Assembly: GCF_964340395.1 (NCBI RefSeq)
Contig: NC_135556.1
Coordinates: 7,114,001-7,178,000 of the forward strand
Source: Glandiceps talaboti
Lineage: Eukaryota; Hemichordata; Enteropneusta; Spengelidae
Reading direction: 5' to 3'
DNA length: 64,000 nt
Under the pieces are notes generated by a model. That model was not told where the DNA came from. It was given only the letters and a program-made list of their open reading frames with translations, and did not search any database. Of the stretch, positions 22,065-54,412 are shown one piece after another (position 1 is the first letter of the stretch; each line of letters begins with the position of its first letter). A program made the position numbers and the translations under genes.

Positions 22065-22601
22065 CCATAGTAAAATAGACTGATTCAATGGCCCAGCTGT
22101 GTTATTGCCACTATGTAGAAAACACAGTTTTAACACTACCTACCACTCAGGCCACACTACATGCTTGGTAGGTTTCTGATGTGCTTCAAAAGTGTCCCAC
22201 TGCCCTTAAGCTTTAGTAATCTTTGAATGACAAAATTATGAAAATACTTTCACGTAGAAAAATGGCTGATCTCAATGTCCATGTACGTTTCATTGTTTAA
22301 GACATGTATGTTATATGTATACGACTATGCAAATTAAAATATTAGTGATATGTAAATCGTTATGCAAATTAGCCACCATCCTTGCAATCTATTTAGGGGA
22401 GAAAAACTGAATGCGTACGTTTACTGAATAGGTTGGAGATTCAAGCCAAGACCGTGTGCCCGGGCCCTTAAATTGAAAGTTCCATCCATAGCACTGGACC
22501 ACTGCTAAACTTAAAGTGATATTAATTACATGTAAACCCTAGTATTATGCAATATAGCGACATGTGTCTGAAAAGGAGAGTGGTCTGGGTTAATATTATT
22601 A

Positions 22602-22722
22602 GTTTCGGTTACCCAGACTCTCGTCGCCAGGGGCTCTTCTACGAATCCACCCAGAAGAGCACAGAGGTTGGGGATGTTTCATAGGCAGAGCTCTCAGCGG
22701 CGAGAGTCTGGGTAACCGAGAC
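22602..22722. repeat. Hairpin-forming inverted repeat in the SLC17 3' region
   Basis: 'cggttacccagactctcg' (about 22606-22623) pairs with 'cgagagtctgggtaaccg' (about 22701-22718), a near-perfect stem. A further direct partial copy, 'gcggtgagagactgggta', follows at 22742. It lies downstream of the stop, so it would be in the 3' UTR if the transcript runs to 22989. Confidence 0.7.
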
Positions 22723-22988
22723 TACGTCTAGATGGTCTCCAGCGGTGAGAGACTGGGTACACAATATCTAGACTTAGTTAATATAAGACCCAGTTAGATT
22801 TAGCAGAAGTATTGAGGGTAGTTTCAAATTCGAAACAGTTGTCTTGGCTTCGTGTAGAGCGCTTCTGGATATATAGTAACGCCAAGACAAGTCTCTGGGT
22901 TATAATGCTTGTTGTAAATAGACATGTAATACGAGACATCCTAAAGTTCTATGGATTTCAAGTTTATAATATATATGGAACGATTGTG

Positions 22989-22994
22989 AATAAA
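22989..22994 (+). promoter_or_regulatory. Candidate poly(A) signal AATAAA
   Basis: AATAAA lies about 925 bases after the SLC17 stop codon, with a T-rich stretch shortly after it. Nothing better was noticed between the stop codon and this point. Confidence 0.35.
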
Positions 22995-23262
22995 GTATAA
23001 ATGAACTTTGATGAAACTATGCGTGATTTATATTATTCTCCCGTATATGTAGGGGCCCTGACTAAGTGAACAAATGAACTTTACTCCGTCTACATATTTG
23101 AAGATGGCAGTGGCGTTATTTTCATTATTGTGTCGAGGAAGTACACAAACTATTTACAGTAATCGATATCCCAGTTCAAATCAAGTGCACTTTTGTCAAG
23201 TCCAGTCCAGTCTAGTCCTGTCCTGCTCTGTTCTGTTTTGTCCTGTCTTGGAGTCCAGTCCT

Positions 23263-23515
23263 GTACAGTACAGTACAGTACAGTACAGTACAGTGCAGTG
23301 CAGTGCAGTACAGTACAGTGTAGTGCAGTACAGTATAGTGCAGTGCAGTGCAGTGCATTACAGTACAGTACAGTACAGTACAGTACATTACAGTACAGTA
23401 CAGTACAGTACAGTGCAGTGCAGTACAGTACAGTACAGTACAGTACAGTACAGTACAGTGCAGTGCAGTGCAGTACAGTACAGTACAGTACAGTACAGTA
23501 CAGTACAGTACAGTA
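23263..23515. repeat. Pentanucleotide array (TACAG/TGCAG)n bounded by a direct repeat
   Basis: About 50 units of CAGTA or CAGTG. 'tgtcttggagtccagtcc' stands just before the array (about 23244) and again just after it (about 23521), so the array looks inserted in or expanded from a short duplicated segment. Confidence 0.9.
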
Positions 23516-24337
23516 TAGTTCTGTCTTGGAGTCCAGTCCGGCCCAGTTCAAGCCAGTCAAGACTTTCTCGTTAAGACTAAGAGTGATCATCATAAATTGT
23601 ATTCCAAAGCAAATCACCCTTCTTTCGCCCCGCCGAGTCCTCCTACCTAGCTAACACCTCACGTACTTCATCTCGCATACGGAGTTCTCATACTGGCAGA
23701 GATGACTTGTAACACTGAAGTACTGTATTGTTTTGAACAGATCGGTAGTTAACCTTTTACACTGTGATACTATTATTATACTATATTGTGATATGTACGT
23801 GATGTCGTCAAGATCCAATGTCCGAAATGTGCTCTAAACAATTTGATGATCCACCATTTGTCCTCACACCCTCCGAATGACTATCTTTCTTACTGGTAAT
23901 AAAGGGATAGCTAAAGTCTTGCCTTGCGATGAAAACATCCACAATTGTAAACGTGAATAAAGCACATGTAGGAAGTCTACACTAGAAGGTATGAAAACAA
24001 CTGTAATGAAAAACCTTTCTAATGAATGAGTTTGAATATTGTATTTGTATTTAAGACTATCTGAGAGATAAATATACATGAAATTGACTAATTAATTTCA
24101 AGTTACATGTATGTATAGAAGGAGATAGCCGATATGGCAATTTGGTGTTCCATTTTCGGAATCCATGCATATACAGGCCGGTATGTTTACAACCAAGCCA
24201 CAATTATGCTATGTATATATCTCCATTAAACACACCCACACGCACACCACCCATACGATCCATCCATACACACACTACATACACACGTGTCCACACACAA
24301 TTTTAAAATAACAATGCTCTGAAATCTTGGATAAAAT

Positions 24338-24378
<41 letters not shown>

Positions 24379-24812
24379 AGGCACAGGTGTAAATAACTGC
24401 ACTCTTAGGTTGGAACACAATTTTATAATTAGTCACCATTTTCGATGAAAATGAAGCACATGACTTTTGAACTGTTTTGCACCTTGTAATTACTTTATCT
24501 TCATTGATTGAGATAAATTTTACAGCTTTGTCAGTCTGGAAATACTTTAACAATAACAATAACAATGACAATAACAATAACAATAACAATAACAACAAGA
24601 GTTTGATGAAAACACAATGTAAATAATTGCACGATGTGCGATTAGAGAGTAAATAGTGACATTTGATGACAGACATGGTAAATTGTGAAATATTATATGC
24701 TAGATATGTATAGAAACTCGATTCCATTGAAAATATAAATTCTCATTCCGTAGGAATGTAGGCCATGGATACAGTGATAGCAATAGTGAAGAGCTTTCCA
24801 TGAAATGTATTC

Positions 24813-25066
24813 CAAACTAAACTAAACTAAACTAAATAAACTAACTTAAATTAAACTAAACTAAACTAAACTAATTTAAATTAAACTAAATTTTAAAATG
24901 ATTTAAATTAAACCAAATTAAACTAAACTAAACTAAACTAAACTAAACTAAACTAAACTGAACTGAACTAAACTAAACTAAACTAAACTAATTTAAATTA
25001 AACTAAATTAAACTAAACTAAACTAAATTAAACTAGATTAAATTAAACTAAACTAAACTAAACTAA
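24813..25066. repeat. (AAACT)n pentanucleotide array
   Basis: About 50 units of AAACT with AAATT and AACTG variants. Confidence 0.93.
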
Positions 25067-25206
25067 AACTTTATCATCTGTTTGTATTTGTTGAAAATTA
25101 AACCCCCTTAACTGAGCTCACAAGAAAATTTGCTGGAAATACAGTTTATTACCTTAAGGATAGGTGTTGGGATAGCAACGTCTGTGTGTATGGGTGTGTG
25201 TTTATC

Positions 25207-25211
25207 TGTCC

Positions 25212-25249
<38 letters not shown>

Positions 25250-25286
25250 TTGTTTGTTTGTTTGTCTGTCTGTCTGTCTGTCTGTG
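25207..25286. repeat. (TCTG)n-(TTTG)n microsatellite
   Basis: TCTG units flank a central TTTG block. Confidence 0.95.
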
Positions 25287-25411
25287 TTAGTGAAATCATT
25301 ATCTCAAAACCATTGACGTATATGAATGGCTAGCTAGCTAGTTACTATTTAGGTTGTGTAACGTTTAAAATTACTCTAATGGGAGACATTTTTAGTTCTG
25401 TCACGACTTCT

Positions 25412-26449
25412 TCATGACTCAGCAACAGTATAATTTAAGGCTTGTAGAACACTGTTGGCATAAGCCGATTGTTGGGCCAAAATAACGATATAGCAGTTCG
25501 TAGACACTAAGGTAAAAGCAGTCAACACACAAATAACAAATGTCACGGCGTTATTCCAATATCGGAGGGATCTCCTGTACACATTATGACTGCCGCATGT
25601 AAACATAGTCACCATCGTTTCCTGGCCTTCTCCGTGGTCGATATCGACGACTCCCACCATGTAGAGTAAGACGGCGGCATAGAGCTCCAATATAAGGCAG
25701 ATACTAAACAAAACGAGGGTGAATGTTCTCAGTCCGTTATCTGCACCAGGGTAGGTATAGATGACAAGCGATATCAAAAGGCAAACGTGAGTCACGAAAA
25801 GTCCAAAATCCATGATTCCAACCGCTGCTGTTTTTACACTGGTGTAAGCATTAAATGAACCATACTGTTAGAAAGGAAGATCACATCAACGATGTTGTAA
25901 CATATATGGATAATATAGGCTTTGAACATTTCAACTTAATTAACAGATCATAAACATGTAATGCAATAACTTCTGGTTCTGCTTATTGAAGTTTTTTCCT
26001 GAAGGTTGAAAGGTCATTCAACATGCGTATATATATTATGAGGAAATAGTAACAGTATTGTTATTGTATGTGTAGTCATGTCATCGAGTAGAACGAACAA
26101 CATTTCCGTATTCATGAAAAACGTCTTTTATCATAATATCTAATCAGGAAAACTCATAACTCAGACAACAATGATGCCCAGAACAGCAATATATATGAAC
26201 ATTCATGTAGGCATCTTCCCACCTACTTACCTACCTACCTTCCTACTCATACGTATTCCAACCAACCAACCAACTTAGATATTGATATCTAATAACAATC
26301 CTAGATATTTATCTAAATATGTAGCTACATCCATTCATCTACATACACTCACACACACACACACACAAACAAACACAGAGTACGTACGTACGTGCGTGCA
26401 TACATACATAGTTACATGCATACATACATACATACATACATACATACAT

Positions 26450-26506
<57 letters not shown>

Positions 26507-26863
26507 GATTTCTTATTTTGACGTAGATGTTTGTTTTGCTTAATATTTTGGCTTTCAGCTAGTATTTAGACATAATCTTACCTTCCTGGCCGGTTCTCCT
26601 TCCACATCATATTCAACCATTGACTCCAATCTTTCAAGTGGGAATTTCCCACCACTCTCCGGACCAACTAATGCGTTGTTTCTATCTGATTTTAAGAATA
26701 TTGTTTTGGGGTCTAAACAAAATAGTTTGCCCAGAACATTACGTGTAAGTCGATTCTCCGGAAGCCATATGTTTCCCCTCATATTGTACGTACCGAAGCC
26801 CATCTTTCCACGGACCCGTAGCCCAGTTCGGTTCGAAGTGACATTGACATGGTCGTCTGCCAT
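25412..26863 (-). CDS. Ninjurin-like membrane protein, two coding exons
   Basis: Exon 1 is 26863-26582 (ATG at 26863, donor GTAAGA) and exon 2 is 25864-25412 (acceptor 'ctttctaacag', TAA stop). Both meet in phase 0, giving about 244 residues. Exon 2 carries the ninjurin pattern: an amphipathic 'YGSFNAYTSVKTAAVGIMDF' segment, then 'LFVTHVCLLISLVI', a hydrophobic span 'LVLFSICLILELYAAVLLYM', a polar loop, and a second span 'NNAVTFVICVLTAFTLVSTN'. Ninjurins are small plasma-membrane proteins with two hydrophobic helices plus amphipathic helices; vertebrate NINJ1 oligomerises to rupture the membrane during lytic cell death. The N-terminal 95 residues (Gly/Arg- and Asn-rich) resemble nothing I recognise and make the protein about 100 residues longer than typical ninjurins. 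Family call from topology and motifs only. Confidence 0.7.
26401..26504. repeat. (CATA)n-(CA)n microsatellite
   Basis: CATA units then a CA tract, inside the ninjurin-like intron. Confidence 0.95.
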
Positions 26864-26989
26864 TCTTTTTGTGTCCTCAAGGCCACAGTTTCGAAATATG
26901 TGAACTGTATAACTTCGAATACCAGGGCATCAAGGTGAGAAAAATGTCGACAGGTTGTGTGGAGAAAGATCATAAATGATTTCAAACTT

Positions 26990-27541
26990 TTGTACTATGC
27001 TGTTCCACCTATGGGACAACCCCCCTTGTCTAACAAATATTACATTGCGTCTGTACTATAACATTTGTAAATTGTTTTAAAATAACATGACATACAAGTA
27101 TTAAGACGAATTTAGAAATAAAATGAGACAAACTAAACCTGGATCGATTTTATACGTCAATTAATATGTTCTTAATTGTTTTATCATATATTCACCTTTG
27201 TCACATATTAACCAGTCCCGACCATTGAATATGTTAATTGTTACAACCGATACACAATACCATGTTTATTTGTTTCATTGCATTGCCTGGGGAAACCGTC
27301 TGTTTGGGAAGTAACGTAGGAGATAAAATGATTGCCATCTATGCTTAATAGCCCAAATCATTGCAGAGTACACTCCGCCGTATTATCTGTTGCATGTTTG
27401 TGAAAAGACACATATATACACGTACACTGTACATAGGATAATAAGCACACATACACAGATGCGTACACAATCAATCAGACAGACACAGACAGACAGACAG
27501 AGAGACAGATACAGATACAGATGCAGATACAGATACAGATA

Positions 27542-27576
<35 letters not shown>

Positions 27577-28150
27577 TTACATTGCTCCCATAACGAGGAC
27601 TTTTTTCAATGTGACTGTAAACAGCAATTTGAGGATGGGCTATAGTCATGAGCTATTAATATGTGATAATTTGGCATACCTAGACTACTGTAGGTTACAG
27701 GGCTTGTGGGAATTCCTGATATATAAACTTTGACTACAGCCTATGGAAAAGAGGACTTCAGTGTTAGGGCCGAATTTCAGGCTTTCCAAGGACTTAAAAA
27801 AATTAAACAAGGTTTACTATCGATGAGAGGACCATGTAGTGAACTTGTGTTTTGAAAATAATATATACAAATAAAGACTCAGCATATGAAGACTCCTTTA
27901 GTTCCTCTAGATAGTCACTGCAGTTATTTTGGAAATATACAAACAATCTGTATCAATTGACCATACACTACAAATGCTGCATTTATGTCTAATATTCTTA
28001 AAAATGATATTACATTAATGAGAACAAACACCACTTTTAACTGTTAAAGTTGAAACCTAAGTCTTTGCTTTGAACTTCAATTTGAACATAGCCACCTGCT
28101 GCATAAAAATGACAATTTCTATATATTAAATTGTTTGCAATAGACATTGC
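26990..28150. other. Intergenic stretch, no gene seen
   Basis: AT-rich sequence upstream of the ninjurin-like start. The only structure is a GACA/CAGATA/CA compound microsatellite at 27476-27572. Confidence 0.6.
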
Positions 28151-28157
28151 CTGAAAG

Positions 28158-28560
28158 CTAATTAAAATTTACAATAGGTAAAACTGAATTATCTGTAGGG
28201 CTTCTATTTGTATAGAAAACATAGTAAAAGTAGACAGTCATGGGTATATATGGCAGTATTTGGTCCAACCCACAATCATTTTCTGTGGCGAGACCCATAA
28301 AATGACTAGTGAACGCAGTTAGATTTGTTCTATTTTTTATCCTTAACAAAAAACAACAAAAGCAACACAAACAAATGATTCACTTTAAAAAAGCTCTTTC
28401 AAAAATTTTAGTCTTTAATTTGAAAGTCTCAGTACTCGGTGCAGAGCGGACAGTGTTGGATAGTTGCTTCCACAGAATTGCGGCAACGTAGATGAAAGAT
28501 CGGTATCCATACCATTTAAGTCTTGTTCTGGGAACCTTGAGTGTTGTGTGATGACTTGAG
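28158..28560 (-). pseudogene. Non-LTR retrotransposon relic, reverse transcriptase C terminus
   Basis: On the minus strand, about 50 continuous codons (28540-28390) read 'WYGYRSFIYVAAILWKQL', then 'SNTVRSAPSTETFKLKTKIF'. This is the conserved tail of LINE reverse transcriptase ORFs (R-S-F-x-V-A-A-x-x-W-x-x-L-P, then T-x-x-F-K-x-K-L-K). Stops follow, so it is a fossil fragment. Confidence 0.65.
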
Positions 28561-29477
28561 CGTAAAGATCTTGTACTTTAAGACTAAATGCGGTTTATTT
28601 CAAGATATGAATGTCCCTTGACAGAAAGGAGAAACGTACACAATATAAACAACACAATATTTCACCATTATGCTAGAACTGGCTTATAGAACAATTATCA
28701 AAATCAACTTTGAACATTGAACATTGAAAACCTTAACCAAATGTAACTGTCCGTTGCAGGGACTAAAAATATCAACCTTTTGAGCAGCAAATACACAATA
28801 TCTATACTATATATTGATAGAACGCCTTCTATCAGAAAGGATACATTTGGAGAAAACATCAGTTATGTCGTCATATTTTGTTAGATACAATGATTTACTT
28901 GTAATATCGTACATGATGAATAATTAGTAATTGAATCACCTGTATTTGTGCAGATGTGTACATAACAAATTCAATCTAACTGATTTTTGGGTCAGCACAA
29001 AACAATTAGAGCTCCAATTGTGATAACAATTTCAACCTCTTACTTATTACAACCTCTGATTATGTAACAAGTAAAATTTATAATTATTGATAACTTAACA
29101 ATTTACAGTGAATATATTGTGGTTGTCTGATCTAAATATACTATTCCAGTTACAAATTAGTGCAATATTAATATCATGTGACAAATTCAAAACCAAGCTT
29201 TCGGTCAAGGTTTAAACTTGCCACTACAATATCTTTGGATAATAGTGACCACTAATTAACAATGTATTTTTTTTTATAAACGATTGACCAATTTTAAGGG
29301 TATATATATTTGGTTACTAGATGGAGAAAGAAACATCCCAGTTGCAGCTAGTGCAGGTTTTAATATAGTCAGCTCATTATGCACAACTCGTACAAAAAAC
29401 CTAATGTTTGCCCAAAAGGTGTCTTGTTAAATTTATCAAATGGGTAAGGACATTCAATCTCAAAATAATACTTTTAA

Positions 29478-29568
29478 TTCAACCAACCAACCAACCAACC
29501 AACCAACCAACCAACCAACCAACCAACCCACCCACCCACCAACCAACCAACCCACCCACCAACCAAAC
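29478..29568. repeat. (CCAA)n/(CCCA)n microsatellite
   Basis: About 22 four-base units. Confidence 0.95.
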
Positions 29569-29579
29569 TTCACATGTCA

Positions 29580-29833
29580 CCTAATTTGCATATCGCTGAT
29601 GAGCTCAGTATATGCTTAATATTTCTTAATCTATACACCCCCAGATGCACCCATTAAATTTTGACCCAATCTGCTCAGGAGTTTTGGAATTAAAGCTCTC
29701 TGACCAAAAAGACACATTTTAGCCCTATTTGCATATTACATCATGCCATGAACAAATCTTAATCTACACACCCCTAAGAACATTCCCACCAAATTTGTAA
29801 TGCTAATTCAACTAGAATTTAGTTGTGGTAGAG
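29580..29833. repeat. Dispersed AT-rich repeat
   Basis: Two internal similar halves ('cctaatttgcatat..taatctatacacccc' and 'ccctatttgcatat..taatctacacacccc'). The end 'actagaatttagttgtggta' also occurs at 34329-34348, marking a shared repeat boundary. Confidence 0.55.
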
Positions 29834-29870
29834 CGTGTGTGTTTGTGTTCATGTTCATGTTTGTGTGAGG

Positions 29871-29875
<5 letters not shown>

Positions 29876-29909
<34 letters not shown>
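29876..29909. repeat. (TG)n microsatellite
   Basis: About 17 TG units. Confidence 0.93.
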
Positions 29910-29911
<2 letters not shown>

Positions 29912-29999
29912 TGTCATGTCCGTATAACAGTACGTTTTATGCATGCTACTATTACAAGGTGACAATGATGGAGAATGGCTTATTTATCAAACCATATCA

Positions 30000-32867
30000 G
30001 TGTTAGTACAGTCACGTCTCTTCAATTTCGCTTAATGATCATTACTACTATCATTATTGCTAAAAGTAAAAAATGAATCCCAATGACAAGCTTTCATCAT
30101 GATTATACTGGCATGTAAACATGTCAAAGCTATCGATACCAACCAACCAACCATCCGTATCAAAGCTATTAATACCACCCATCTATAAACATGTCTAATA
30201 CATACATGCTCGATTACATTGTCTATTCAAGTGTTACGAGTCACACATTGTAAACAATTGTGTCAAGTAAATATTATCTTGCAATGACAAGAAGACGCAT
30301 GTAAGGTCACATTGATTAATGAGACAGAGCCATAGGTCAAGTCATGTTATTCTATTTTAATAAGTAGAGGCCGTAGGTGTCACAACAAGTGATAAATTGT
30401 ACCCCAATTGATTTCAACAGCTGTTTTAAGTAAGAATATTCTAGAGAGTTCTTTCAACTATCTATTTCTGAACTGAATTGATTGTATTGATGAATACTTT
30501 CTAAATAAGGATAAGAGAGTGAATTTTGTTGTAAACAACTTGTTTGTTAACCATATTTGTATTACGGAATGAATGTTAGTTTAAATAAAATGTTGGTGAC
30601 GTATACGGTTGAAGCACAATGGAATTTGTCTCAAACATATTTGTGAGATTGCTGGGAGGCCTTCACGGAGGAGCAGGGATTTGAATGCGCTCCGTGAGGA
30701 GAACTTTACAGAGACAAGGACATCACAACGAACTTTGATTCCCGGTTACAAACAACGCAAGGAGTTCGATTGAATGACTCTTACTGCTGGAAACCGTATA
30801 AGTTATCCGATCCAAAAGTAATATTCTGAGTGCTTTGTGAGTTTTTTCCACAGAGTACGTGTCCTGAGATCTGGTACCTCTGAGATAGACTGTGTGCGTT
30901 GTGATTACCACTGAATATAGGTCAATATCCACAACAGCCTAATTCAGCGTCGTAACATTGGTGGAAGAACGGGCATTGGACTAGAAGGACCATTGTGTGC
31001 ATAATGAGACAAATTTAAACTTTACGAAGAATAATTGACAACCTTTGAGAAGAAGAAAAAACAACGCCGCTCGCTGGGTGAGTGACAAATCGATGACTCG
31101 AGAACTTTTCGAAAGGAAACTTTTACATGTAATGATTATGTTACAATGGTGGGTATTCAACTCGAACTAGAACTTGGTAAAATATTGCAGTGACGGACTA
31201 AGACATCGCACAAGGAGGGATCGTGTTTCAAAGCGTGGAATTGTGAATAAATACACAGCAATAGAGATTATGATAAACGTTGTAGCAGTGAAACCTTTAA
31301 TGGGGACCGAACAGTTGACAGAGGACTGGAGATATCGCGTATCGGACGCTGATGCAGAACGAAGCAGTTCGCATGTGAAATACATGTTTCAGACTTTTGA
31401 AGGACAAACAACTCATTAATCATACGGTAGTAGAGATTTGCTAAAGATTGACATTATTTTATTCCTCGAATTCATTTCTATTCATGATCAGCATTTTGAT
31501 TACTGTGTGTACAGAGAAATGTGTAAGAAATAATAATTGTATGCGCGATTTACTTTGACGACGAACAAATTTTGAAATCTATTTTCTTATCAAAACCATT
31601 TCAGTGATGCTATTTTACATCTCAACGGTCGCGTACAAGCAGAAAGAATACTAATGATGATTTATCTATGTAAAAAAAAATTAGTTTTAAAAACGAATAT
31701 TTATCGAAGTATGGAGTATTGGAAACTCCTCGAAGTTTTACTGACTCTGAGTTATAGTGAGCAGAAACGCTACAGATAGATGCGTTGCTCACACGTTGAG
31801 TCGGACTATGTGATGTAAAATTCCTACGGTATAGAAAGGAACCATGTTGATATAGTATTTTATTGAATCTGCAGTACAAGACAAATATTTGAATTCAAAT
31901 TTGAGTGTAAAACAGAGATCCGACCGAAATGAGCTGTATTATTGCCTATGCAAATTACTTTCAAATTCCGCAAGAATTTCTGAAATGCCTCAAATGCTAA
32001 AAAATCCGTATGATAAACTGCTAGTCCAACTTTTTTTCAATCGTAAAGTGGATTTTTATAAAAGAAGAATGATATCACTTGTTTAATGCAATTATCAGCT
32101 ATTTCATGATTTTGAGTTGTCATTGAAGAGTACCTGTATGATTGATTTTGCAAGTCAAAACTCAAAACGGATTTATTTTTATCTTGGGAAAAAGATAGGC
32201 ATGACTGTGTGAGTGAATGTATAGTCTGGCCAGACACTGTATGATAGAGGACTCTAAAGGTACTTCTTGAATAACCCCTCAAAATTTATTCGATGATGAA
32301 AACGATAATCGCTGCAATTCCAATCTTTGACAGTAAACTGAATATCTCGAAACCAGACCGTTGATCAAGAAATGAGCACACGTTCATAACTATTCCAAGT
32401 TTAATTTCTTAGCTTGTACTTTTCTCCTTTTCTATCGATTTACAAAATCATAAAAGTATTTCATTTATGAAAGGCAATTATTTTGAATATTTTAATGTGT
32501 GACGGGGACGTAATAATGACAGATTACAAACAGCTGGAAGAACAATGACGTGATCACATTGTTTAACTAGTTTTCATATTTGTCAATGTCATTTGCATTG
32601 AATTAAGGCGACGGCAACACTTCCGTTTTATTCATTTATGGTGCTGATTATTTTATCACCCAATCATTTGAGTATTGTATATTTCATGTTTATAAGAATT
32701 TAATGGAATAATAAAGTTCGGATTCATTCTTTGGAAGAAACGGTCTGTGGCCAGGAGCGTCCATCTGCTCCCTGACTGGGCCACTTCTAAATGATCCAGG
32801 TTAACCATGAACATTGTGTGTAGTCTGAGCTAATTCCCTTTAAAGTCCAAGTCGATCCCGTGTACGG

Positions 32868-32870
<3 letters not shown>
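30000..32870. other. Gene-poor stretch with possible LTR remnant
   Basis: No open frame with recognisable domains. 30527-30958 starts with TGTTGTAAACAA and ends in CGTAACA just before 'ttggtggaagaacgggcatt'. This resembles the layout of an LTR followed by a primer-binding region and leader, but no second copy or coding region is present. Confidence 0.3.

Positions 32871-32871
<1 letters not shown>

Positions 32872-32950
<79 letters not shown>
32872..32950. repeat. (GA)n microsatellite
   Basis: About 39 uninterrupted GA units. Confidence 0.97.
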
Positions 32951-32952
<2 letters not shown>

Positions 32953-33611
32953 ACATTGGAGGAGGGTTACATTAACATTAGATACCCCCCCCCCTCAAGT
33001 TAGCATTTGTGGGGGCTGTCTTAAGTATGTAGTAGACTTATCAAGGTGCTATGGTATATCTTGCCAACTTAAAAAGTGCTTAATTCATTGGAACTGTATT
33101 ATAATATATCTTTATACAACTAATATATGAAACCAACCATATACAACTGTAGTCAACGAAGGTGTTCTTACATACAGCTGTTCTTAGGGGCCTACAGTAA
33201 TTACAGGGTGCGGGTAAAATCAAGCCCGGTCTGTGGCATAACCTTTGACCCTCCTCCAGTCCATTGTGCTAAAATTTAACCCTCCCCGTTTTTTTTTTTT
33301 TTTTTTTTTTTTTTAAATATGACCATCCCCCTGTTCAAATAATGAAAAGCATTTTTAATACCGCCTCCATGTGGCGCAGTTGTTAAACCTCAATATTAGT
33401 ATTCAGGAGGATCTGTGGAAGCTGTAAGATTTGGAACTGGTGGCAGCAATGGAATCATGCAAAAATCACAAAATAATGAAAAGTTAGATAAAAAAAGTCA
33501 AAAGAGTCAAAGTATTATGTGACCTTCCTTTAATTTCCATTTTCTAAAATATGGCCCTCCCTTGAGGACTGGTTTGCAAAAAGTGAAATGTATACTATGT
33601 ACAGTTATGTT

Positions 33612-33852
33612 TTTAAAGAATTCATGTAAGAAACATGGACAACAACAAATATTAACATGTACCTCATTTTAGACAAGGCTATATGCCACTGTACAAATTT
33701 AAAGGATTTGTTTTCTCCCCTCACAATCCAAAACACAATGACCCCATCCAGAATTTTCAAAACAGCATGACCCCCTACTGCCAATTTCAAAATAGGTTGA
33801 CCCCCCTACAAATCCACCGCCCTACCCAAGGCTGAAGAATCTGACCTGTCCC
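33612..33852 (-). repeat. Dispersed G-run repeat, copy 2
   Basis: Reverse-complement relative of 5966-6213. It shares 'ttaaagaattcatgtaagaa', 'acaaggctatatgccact', and the spaced C-runs with 'aaaacagcatgacccc'. It lies immediately upstream of the receptor gene promoter region. Confidence 0.7.
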
Positions 33853-33887
33853 TTATATCATTTTCAAACGTATAATGAGCTGTCATG

Positions 33888-33894
33888 TATAAAA
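33888..33894 (+). promoter_or_regulatory. Candidate TATA box of the receptor-like gene
   Basis: TATAAAA lies 100 bases upstream of the signal-peptide ATG at 33988, leaving room for a start site near 33918 and a 5' UTR of about 70 bases. Inferred from sequence and spacing only. Confidence 0.4.
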
Positions 33895-33987
33895 ACGCAA
33901 TATAATGCCTGACTGCTCAATCGTCATCATTATTTCACCATCTGAAGAGAACGCAGAGGATGCTTCAAGACCCAACTCTCCTGAAAT

Positions 33988-53416
<19,429 letters not shown>

Positions 53417-53561
53417 GTAGTCTCACAGCTGTTAATAGTTAAATGACATCCAGAAGAAAACACGTGGGATGACCACCTGAGGGGATGCAAATATTTGTGT
53501 GCCGTGGTTCAAAGACTCTTTAAGACACAAGCACTCACAACTACACTTGATTACACACACA

Positions 53562-53663
<102 letters not shown>

Positions 53664-54205
53664 TCATTCAATTTAGACGTGAATTATAGTTATTAAATTC
53701 AAAATTACGAATCCTTTCTTGAAAATTTGGTAGGGTTACATATACATTTATTGGAGTGTGTAGGTAGAACAAAGTGGGAAAGTTTTCAAATATAGTATCC
53801 ATGTATTATGCGAAACAATTTCTTGACAATGTTATGTGTTTATTAGAGATAACTTGGATTGTAATGTGTACTGAGCAAAAATGTCACAAAGAAAAGAAAC
53901 AAATTGTAGGAACATTTGAGCACATATGGCGAAAAAATCCTCATGGCACAAAGCAAATAAGGCGTTTGTTAATTGTGAGTTGGTGACAGCTGTTACTGTA
54001 ATCATTTGTGTGTTAATGATTTATGGAATTGATAATTGCCCAAAGTAGATTTAATACCGTTATTGCTTTAACTATATCATTGTATTGGAATTTCAAGTTA
54101 GAGACTACAGACTACAGTCTTATCAGTAATTTTTCTGAAAAAAGTCAATCATTTTAAGAATTCTGAATTTTCAAACTTTATATCACTCGTGTTCAAGATT
54201 GTAAG

Positions 54206-54207
<2 letters not shown>

Positions 54208-54237
<30 letters not shown>

Positions 54238-54412
54238 TGTATGTATGTATGTATGTATGTATGTATGTATGTATGTGTGTGTATGCATGCCTGCCTGCCT
54301 GTCTGTCTGTCTGTCTGTACGTATGTATGCATGTATGCATATATGTATATATGTATGTTTTTTATGTATGTATGTATGTATGTATGTATGTATGTATGTA
54401 TGTATGTATGCA
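54208..54412. repeat. (GTAT)n microsatellite with CTGC/TCTG interruptions
   Basis: GTAT blocks at 54208-54277 and 54363-54411 flank a CTGC/TCTG middle. Confidence 0.95.

Larger units (their letters stand above)
23640..25411. other. Intergenic stretch of simple repeats
   Basis: It contains poly(T) at 24341-24371, AACAAT units at 24549-24596, an AAACT pentanucleotide array at 24813-25066 and a TCTG/TTTG array at 25207-25286. No ORF with a recognisable domain was seen. Confidence 0.7.

Noticed and set aside
22812-23000. 62-codon ORF downstream of the SLC17 stop
   Set aside because: It lies in the probable 3' UTR, has no domain and no splice signals.
26676-26903. Plus-strand ORF of 75 codons
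   Set aside because: It is the antisense shadow of the ninjurin-like first exon.
29478-29568. CRISPR-like regularly spaced repeats
   Set aside because: CCAA/CCCA microsatellite without spacers, in an animal genome.
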